The notes beneath the pieces are model-generated. The model was not told the DNA's origin and made no database searches. It saw nothing but the letters and a program-made list of their open reading frames with translations. The translations under genes and the position numbers were made by a program. From Micromonospora zingiberis (GTDB lineage: Bacteria; Actinomycetota; Actinomycetes; Mycobacteriales; Micromonosporaceae): DNA of 64,000 nt. Shown here piece after piece: positions 59,710 through 64,000 of this stretch. Position 1 is the stretch's first letter, and the number at the start of each line of letters is the position of its first letter. The stretch covers positions 61,619 to 125,618 of the forward strand of contig NZ_SJJR01000017.1 of assembly GCF_004331455.1 (NCBI RefSeq), given 5' to 3'.

Positions 59710-60987
59710 TCAGTTGACCTGAATCCGCACCGCGTCGAAGGCGGGAGTCTGGTTCGCCCGCTCCGACATCGGGATGCGGTGCGAGCCGTCACCGGCCCAG
59801 ACCGCGCACTGCGCGGTACCCGACTCCGGCAGGCCCGGAATCTGGATGACCACACTGTCCGGCTGACGGCCGCCGCCGCCGTCCTCGGTGGCGACGAAGA
59901 AGGCGGGCACCGGTTCCGGCGCGGGAGCCTCGTTCGTGTTGTTCAGCATTCGGCACGCGGTGTGGAAGTGGCCCCGGGTCAGTCCTTCGCCGTTGAGCAG
60001 CGAACTCTCCAGGTAGTAGCCACCCTGTCCGGCCGGGAGGAACCGGTCCCGGACCAGGTTGCGGGTGCTGACCCGCAGGGCGAAGCCCTGGTTACGGTTG
60101 ATCTGCTGCGGGAACTCGGTGATCAGCAGCGACGGGTTGTTGGCTGCCGAACCGACCTCACCGAAGGCGGTGCTGATGCAGCGGTTGCCGTTCTGGAAGC
60201 CGTCGTGCGGCTGCAACTGGCTGTTGTTGCAGTTGTTCGCCAGCACGTCGAGGCCGTTGTTGCCGTTGTTCGGGTTGTTACCCCCGTTGTTGCCGCCGTT
60301 GTTCCCGCCGTTGTTGCCGCCGCCGTTGTTCGGGTTGTTGCCGCCGTTGTTCCCGCCGTTGTTGTTGTTGACCGGCCGCACCTGGCAGTTGGCGAGGTCG
60401 GCCAGACCGCGCGGGCGGGGCCCGAACCGGTCGATGGCGATGGTGATCCGGTCGAGCGTGGCGCGACGCTTGCTGGCCAGCGGGCCCAGGATGGTGTTGT
60501 TGATGAACGCCTGACCCTTGTTGCCCTCGGCGGCCAGCCGCTGGTCGGCCTCGGTGATCTGGGTCTGCAACAGGGCCAGGTTACGGTCCACCTCGGCGCG
60601 GGCCCGGTCGGGCACCTGGGGCAGCCGGCTGACCACGTCCGGGCAGGCCACGGCCAGCGAGCCGGTGGTCGCACCACCACTGCGGGTCTCCTGGCACTCC
60701 GCCACGGTCTGCTGTCCGTCACCCCAGTGGTTGGTCACCCAACGGCCGTTCTGGAAGGTGCGGGTGGTGGTGGCACCACGAGCGGTCGGCGCGGTGGCAC
60801 CCGGACTCGGCGCCACGCACTCGGCGGCCACCGGTCGGGGCTGCTTGTTCGGCCGTCGGTCACCGGCCGATGAGATCTGGGTCACGGCGACCACACCGCC
60901 GAATACGGCGAGGGTGGCGCCGACGGCCAGCAGTCGCTTCGTCCGCGTGCTACCGGATGGTCGGCGCGACCGGGGGGACCTGCGCAT
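59710..60987 (-). CDS. Secreted or anchored protein with Asn/Gly-rich linker
   Basis: A 425-aa protein. An Arg-rich head and hydrophobic segment (about 18-40) form a signal peptide or anchor; residues 55-205 are helical with four Cys and include V-D-R-N-L-A-L-L-Q-T-Q-I-T-E-A-D-Q-R; residues about 208-245 are almost only Asn and Gly (N-N-G-G units with some P-N-N); the last 170 residues form a domain with Q-P-H-D-G-F, L-L-I-T-E-F-P, L-T-R-G-H-F-H-T-A-C-R-M-L and C-A-V-W-A-G-D-G-S-H-R-I-P-M. I do not recognise the family; the two domains may be wall- and ligand-facing. ATG 60987 follows AAGGAGAG. Confidence 0.75.
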   Translation of the reverse strand: MRRSPRSRRPSGSTRTKRLLAVGATLAVFGGVVAVTQISSAGDRRPNKQPRPVAAECVAPSPGATAPTARGATTTRTFQNGRWVTNHWGDGQQTVAECQETRSGGATTGSLAVACPDVVSRLPQVPDRARAEVDRNLALLQTQITEADQRLAAEGNKGQAFINNTILGPLASKRRATLDRITIAIDRFGPRPRGLADLANCQVRPVNNNNGGNNGGNNPNNGGGNNGGNNGGNNGGNNPNNGNNGLDVLANNCNNSQLQPHDGFQNGNRCISTAFGEVGSAANNPSLLITEFPQQINRNQGFALRVSTRNLVRDRFLPAGQGGYYLESSLLNGEGLTRGHFHTACRMLNNTNEAPAPEPVPAFFVATEDGGGGRQPDSVVIQIPGLPESGTAQCAVWAGDGSHRIPMSERANQTPAFDAVRIQVN

Positions 60988-61198
60988 CGAATTGCTCTCC
61001 TTCTCGATCCGGTACCTGATTCGTGACTCGACGGACCGAACGGAATCGTGGTGGCACGCTCGGCGGACATCCGAACGCACCGATGGCACGTCGACTAACG
61101 ACGATGCCCTTTCCGCACCGTCTCCCGCGCCTGTCGGTGCGGGTCGGGGAGATCCTGTCCATTCCCGGTGAGGTACGGACCGGCCGTGACGGCGGTTC

Positions 61199-61218
61199 AA
61201 AGTCGGCAGACTTTTTTT
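61199..61218 (+). terminator. Intrinsic terminator on plus strand with no plus-strand gene
   Basis: AAAGTC-GGCA-GACTTT followed by TTTT (seven T in a row, 61212-61218) is a textbook stem and T-tract, rare in this GC-rich context. Both neighbouring genes run on the minus strand, so it would end an unknown plus-strand transcript starting in 60990-61190, perhaps a small RNA. Confidence 0.5.
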
Positions 61219-61262
61219 CGGCGCGCACCCGCCGGATCAGCGGATGCGTCAACCCCCAGGTG

Positions 61263-62123
61263 TCAGACCTGGCAGAGGTGGTCGTAGGCGAAGTCGTCGG
61301 CGAGTTCGTGCCGGCGTTCCCGTAGCCGCCGGATGTCACCGATCAGTTCCGGACGACCGACCAGCACCGGAATTCCGGCGTCCAGCCGGCGCAGTTGGTC
61401 GCCGACCGCGAGCACGGCCAGATCCTCGGCGAGCCGAGCGGGATCGACCCCGCAGGAGAGGCGGTCGGCGTGCAGCGACACCCGCTCCACGAGGCACTCC
61501 CCCGGACGCACCTCGACCCAGGCCCAGCCCTCGGCCGGGCCGGCGGCCCAGCGTACGTGCAGCCCGCGCAGGATCGGGTCGGCCAACCGCCGGGCCACGT
61601 ACGCCTGGACCGCGTCGGCCCGGGCCAGGGCACCCAGGTCGTTCACCGCACCGGTCCGGCCGTCGGGCAACCGGCCGACGATGTCGCGGAATCCGACGGC
61701 CGCCACGTCGGCCCCGACGGCGCCCTCGGCGTACCGGCGGGCGTCGAGCAGGTAGGTGACGATCCCCGGCCCGTGCTCGGCCGCGGTCAACGTGGTCGAG
61801 ACGAGCCGCAGAACGGGCAGTCCGACGGCGGCGGTGACGGCCGCCATGACCCGCTCGGACCGGCGGGCGGCCGCGTCGAGCGACGGTGGCCGGAACTCGA
61901 CGGCGAACTCGACGCGGTCGGTGCCCTCGGCACAAACCACGAGGTCTAGCCGAGACCGGCTGGCGACGTTCCACTGGTGTCCGGTGACACCCGGAGGGCG
62001 GCGCCGGACCAGGTCGCCGAGGCGCAGGCCGGCGTGCACCCGCTGCCCGGCGCGGAGCAGCACGTCACCACGCCCGGCCCCGGCCGGGATCGTCGCCAGC
62101 CAGGCGTCGTGGTCACCGGTCAT
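61263..62123 (-). CDS. Hypothetical protein with possible PD-(D/E)XK-like region
   Basis: A 286-aa soluble protein. Residues about 45-110 read R-L-D-L-V-V, then E-F-A-V-E-F-R-P-P-S and later G-L-P-V-L-R-L-V, an order reminiscent of DUF2726-type nuclease-like domains (D ... E-x-K), but the Lys is replaced by Glu, so nuclease activity is doubtful. The C-terminal half has W-A-W-V-E-V-R-P-G-E and R-L-R-E-R-R-H-E-L-A-D-D-F-A-Y-D-H-L. It starts at ATG 62123. The gene is divergent from the BtuF-like gene with 165 bp between. Confidence 0.55.
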   Translation of the reverse strand: MTGDHDAWLATIPAGAGRGDVLLRAGQRVHAGLRLGDLVRRRPPGVTGHQWNVASRSRLDLVVCAEGTDRVEFAVEFRPPSLDAAARRSERVMAAVTAAVGLPVLRLVSTTLTAAEHGPGIVTYLLDARRYAEGAVGADVAAVGFRDIVGRLPDGRTGAVNDLGALARADAVQAYVARRLADPILRGLHVRWAAGPAEGWAWVEVRPGECLVERVSLHADRLSCGVDPARLAEDLAVLAVGDQLRRLDAGIPVLVGRPELIGDIRRLRERRHELADDFAYDHLCQV

Positions 62124-62288
62124 CGTCGCATCACCCAATCCTGCCGCCGACCGCCCGAGTCTAGGATGGCGATCATGCCGGCCGGCTCCCCTGGGTGGGT
62201 CGTCCCGACCGGAAACGCGCTCCCGATGCCGGATCCGGCCGGACATGCGTCGGACCGGCGGGCCGGCGCGGGTCGAGGAGGTGGGCGG

Positions 62289-63017
62289 GTGCGGGTGGTG
62301 TCCCTGGTGCCGTCGCTGACCGAGGCGGTCGCGGTGACCCTGCCCGGGTTGCTGGTCGGGGCCACCGACTGGTGCACCCACCCGGGCGATCTGGACGTGC
62401 CGCGAGTGGGCGGCAGCAAGTACCCCGACCTGGACCGGCTGCACGCGCTCCGCCCGGACCTGGTCCTGGTCAACACCGAGGAGAACCGACGCGAGGACGC
62501 CGCCGCGCTGGCCGCCGCCGGCGTACCTGTGCGGGTGACCGGCCCGCGCACGGTGGACCAGGCGCTGACCGAGCTGGCCGACCTGCTGCGTGACCTGGGT
62601 GCCCCCGCGGAGCCCGATTGGCTGGCTGCGGCCCGGCGGGCCTGGGCGGACCTGCCGGAGTCCAGCGTCGCGCGGCGGGCCGTGGTGCCGGTGTGGCGGC
62701 GGCCCTGGGTGGTGCTCGGCGCCGACACCTTCGCCGGGGACGTGCTACGTCGGCTCGGCGTGTGCAACGGGTACGCCGACCACCCGGACCGGTACCCCCG
62801 GCCGAGCCTGGCGCAGTTGCGGGCCACGGCACCGGACCTGGTCGTGCTGCCCGACGAGCCGTACCTGTTCACCCGCGACGACGGCCCGGAGGCGTTCGCC
62901 GGCCTGCCCTGCGCACTCGTGTCCGGACGGCATCTGACCTGGTACGGCCCGTCGCTGGCCGAGGCGCCCGCGCTGCTGGCCGATCAGCTCGCCAACCCGG
63001 TCGTCGTCGCCGGCTGA
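62289..63017 (+). CDS. BtuF-like helical-backbone metal/cobalamin-binding protein without signal peptide
   Basis: A 242-aa protein of the periplasmic-binding type used by cobalamin and ferric-siderophore ABC transporters: V-V-S-L-V-P-S-L-T-E-A-V near residues 3-14, T-D-W-C-T-H-P near 27, V-G-G-S-K-Y-P-D near 40, L-R-P-D-L-V-L-V-N near 54 and A-P-D-L-V-V-L-P-D-E-P-Y near 180. GTG 62289 behind GAGGAGG places the fold at the very N-terminus with no export signal, so it is cytoplasmic. No permease or ATPase gene is near. A binding or salvage role inside the cell is possible. Confidence 0.8.
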   Translation: MRVVSLVPSLTEAVAVTLPGLLVGATDWCTHPGDLDVPRVGGSKYPDLDRLHALRPDLVLVNTEENRREDAAALAAAGVPVRVTGPRTVDQALTELADLLRDLGAPAEPDWLAAARRAWADLPESSVARRAVVPVWRRPWVVLGADTFAGDVLRRLGVCNGYADHPDRYPRPSLAQLRATAPDLVVLPDEPYLFTRDDGPEAFAGLPCALVSGRHLTWYGPSLAEAPALLADQLANPVVVAG

Positions 63018-63178
63018 GCACCCGTCCCCGCAGGGGAAGGCGGCAGGTCCCGCGGAGAGGGGACCAAGGTCCCGCCCGGTCATGGCCTGGTCGGCCCTGC
63101 TCGTCACCTGCCTGGCCGGCGTCCAATGGAGATGCCACCGGGACAGCGGTGCGAAGCAAGAGAAGGGACGTGGACACG

Positions 63179-63742
63179 ATGACCGCGACGATCGAGCGGA
63201 ACACCGCCGCCACCAACACCCCGGGAGCCGAGACCATCCGGGAGCAGGTCGCCCGCAAGCGAGCCACCCGTTACCTGCTCGCCGGGCTCCGCCTGGCGCT
63301 GGGTTGGATCTTCCTCTGGGCCTTCCTGGACAAGGTGTTCGGCCTGGGGTTCGCCACCGAGGCGAAGAACGCCTGGATCAACGGGGGCAGCCCCACCAAG
63401 GGCTTCCTGACCTTCGGCGCCACCGGCCCGTTCCAGGGGTTCTACAACGGCATCGCCGGCGCCGCCTGGGCGGACTGGCTGTTCATGATCGGCCTGGCGG
63501 CCATCGGTACGGCGCTGCTGCTCGGTATCGGGGTGCGCGTCGCCGCCGCGGCCGGTGGCCTGCTGCTGGTGCTGATGTGGACCGCCGCGCTGCCGCCCGC
63601 CAACAACCCGTTCATGGACGACCACCTGGTCTACGCCGGGGTGCTGGCCCTGCTGGCGGTGACCAACGCCGGTGACACCTGGGGCCTGGGCCGCACCTGG
63701 GCCCGCCTGCCGATCGTCCAGCGCTTCGGCTGGCTCCGCTGA
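63179..63742 (+). CDS. DoxX-family membrane protein
   Basis: A 187-aa membrane protein with four helices: about 28-52 (Y-L-L-A-G-L-R-L-A-L-G-W-I-F-L-W-A-F-L-D-K), 95-117, 120-140 and 148-163. The motif D-K-V-F-G-L-G-F with K-G-F-L-T-F-G-A-T-G-P-F matches DoxX/thiosulfate-quinone-oxidoreductase small-subunit-like proteins of actinobacteria. The exact role is unknown; redox balance at the membrane has been proposed for the family. ATG 63179 lies 11 bases after GAAGGG. Confidence 0.85.
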   Translation: MTATIERNTAATNTPGAETIREQVARKRATRYLLAGLRLALGWIFLWAFLDKVFGLGFATEAKNAWINGGSPTKGFLTFGATGPFQGFYNGIAGAAWADWLFMIGLAAIGTALLLGIGVRVAAAAGGLLLVLMWTAALPPANNPFMDDHLVYAGVLALLAVTNAGDTWGLGRTWARLPIVQRFGWLR

Positions 63743-63762
63743 CCTGATCACCTCCCCCACCC

Positions 63763-63791
63763 GGCGGGCGTCACCCACGGTGACGCCCGCC
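63763..63791. terminator. Hairpin terminator after DoxX gene
   Basis: GGCGGGCGTCACC (63763-63775) pairs perfectly with GGTGACGCCCGCC (63779-63791) around a 3-base loop, 21 bp after the stop. No T-run follows. Confidence 0.85.
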
Positions 63792-63865
63792 GCACACTGC
63801 CACCCCACCCCCACCACCCCAACCTCCGCGGGTGCTGTCGCCCTACGTCGGCGGCGGCTTCGGCG

Positions 63866-63932
63866 CCGATCTTGCACTTCTGGTCGCCGACTTGCCCGTT
63901 CAGCGGCAAATGTCCCGACAACAAAAGATCGG
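63866..63932. repeat. Hairpin repeat with CCGATCTT ends
   Basis: CCGATCTT (63866-63873) and AAGATCGG (63925-63932) enclose 51 bases in which GTCG/CGAC and TTGCC/GGCAA can pair in nested order, giving one long interrupted stem. The GATCTTG edge recalls the hairpins at 4833 and 44695. The rest of 63792-64000 shows no gene. Confidence 0.7.
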
Positions 63933-64000
63933 AAAAGCGGCGGGTTGGGGAAGAGGGTCCTCGCCCGTGTGGTTCTCGGGGGTCGCCTGTGTACTTAAAA

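Noticed and set aside
60241..60375. CRISPR-like regular repeats
   Set aside because: These are in-frame Asn/Gly codon repeats without spacers.

Overview
The window reads as chromosomal DNA of a high-GC actinobacterium, most likely Micromonosporaceae (Micromonospora or a close relative). This is inferred from the very GC-rich codon use, frequent GTG starts and GTGA/ATGA overlaps, an Lsr2 nucleoid protein, an ergothioneine (egtABCD) cluster, a lon gene with an HspR-type operator, and several hairpin repeats of a style I associate with this family. I see no phage, insertion sequence, CRISPR array, rRNA or tRNA. Genes are dense and mostly housekeeping, regulatory or cell-envelope.

Left part (1-10 kb): the start of citrate synthase (minus strand); a three-gene envelope cassette of a 49-aa membrane peptide, a methyltransferase and a membrane sulfatase/phosphotransferase-like protein; a VOC protein; an OmpR-type two-component system; a soluble Ser/Thr kinase; an OsmC-like protein; and a secreted lysozyme-like protein. 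From 10.3 to 15.1 kb lies a compact signalling locus: a single receiver, three STAS anti-anti-sigma proteins, a PAS/GAF/SpoIIE phosphatase and, translationally coupled to it, a B12-binding protein with the W-x9-E-H and G-E-x-H motifs of CarH-type photoreceptors. I read this as a candidate light- or B12-controlled partner switch; it is the most interesting item in the window.

15-27 kb: DUF2267/DUF2795 proteins, an NDH-2-like dehydrogenase, a molybdenum oxidoreductase with its flavin reductase and a zinc-ribbon protein, a TerC transporter behind a clear yybP-ykoY (Mn2+) riboswitch, a family III CoA-transferase/racemase, a degenerate endonuclease III-fold protein, pirin and NADP-type glutamate dehydrogenase. 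27-33 kb is an envelope/exopolysaccharide region: an LPXTG-type surface protein, a DUF4012 protein, a GT4 glycosyltransferase, a low-molecular-weight tyrosine phosphatase, and a Wzz/CpsD-type tyrosine autokinase whose 3' end overlaps the phosphatase gene.

33-44 kb: NhaA, two small membrane proteins, a GDT1-family exporter behind a second yybP-ykoY riboswitch, egtD-egtC-egtB-egtA (minus strand, transcribed A to D), and an ECF sigma factor with a membrane protein downstream. 43-54 kb: a membrane Ser/Thr kinase, a UDP-sugar dehydrogenase, an ArsB/SLC13-type transporter, a membrane protein plus winged-helix regulator behind a perfect palindromic operator, an asparagine-synthase/zinc-peptidase-like pair, and a NarL-type two-component system. 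54-64 kb: a DEAD-box helicase with a DbpA domain, a 183-bp palindromic repeat filling the gap to lon, lsr2, a secreted Asn/Gly-linker protein, a possible PD-(D/E)XK-like protein, a cytoplasmic BtuF-like protein and a DoxX protein.

Starts were chosen by Shine-Dalgarno match, overlap with the upstream gene and family length; GTG/TTG starts are noted. All functional names come from motifs and remembered family resemblance, without any database search.
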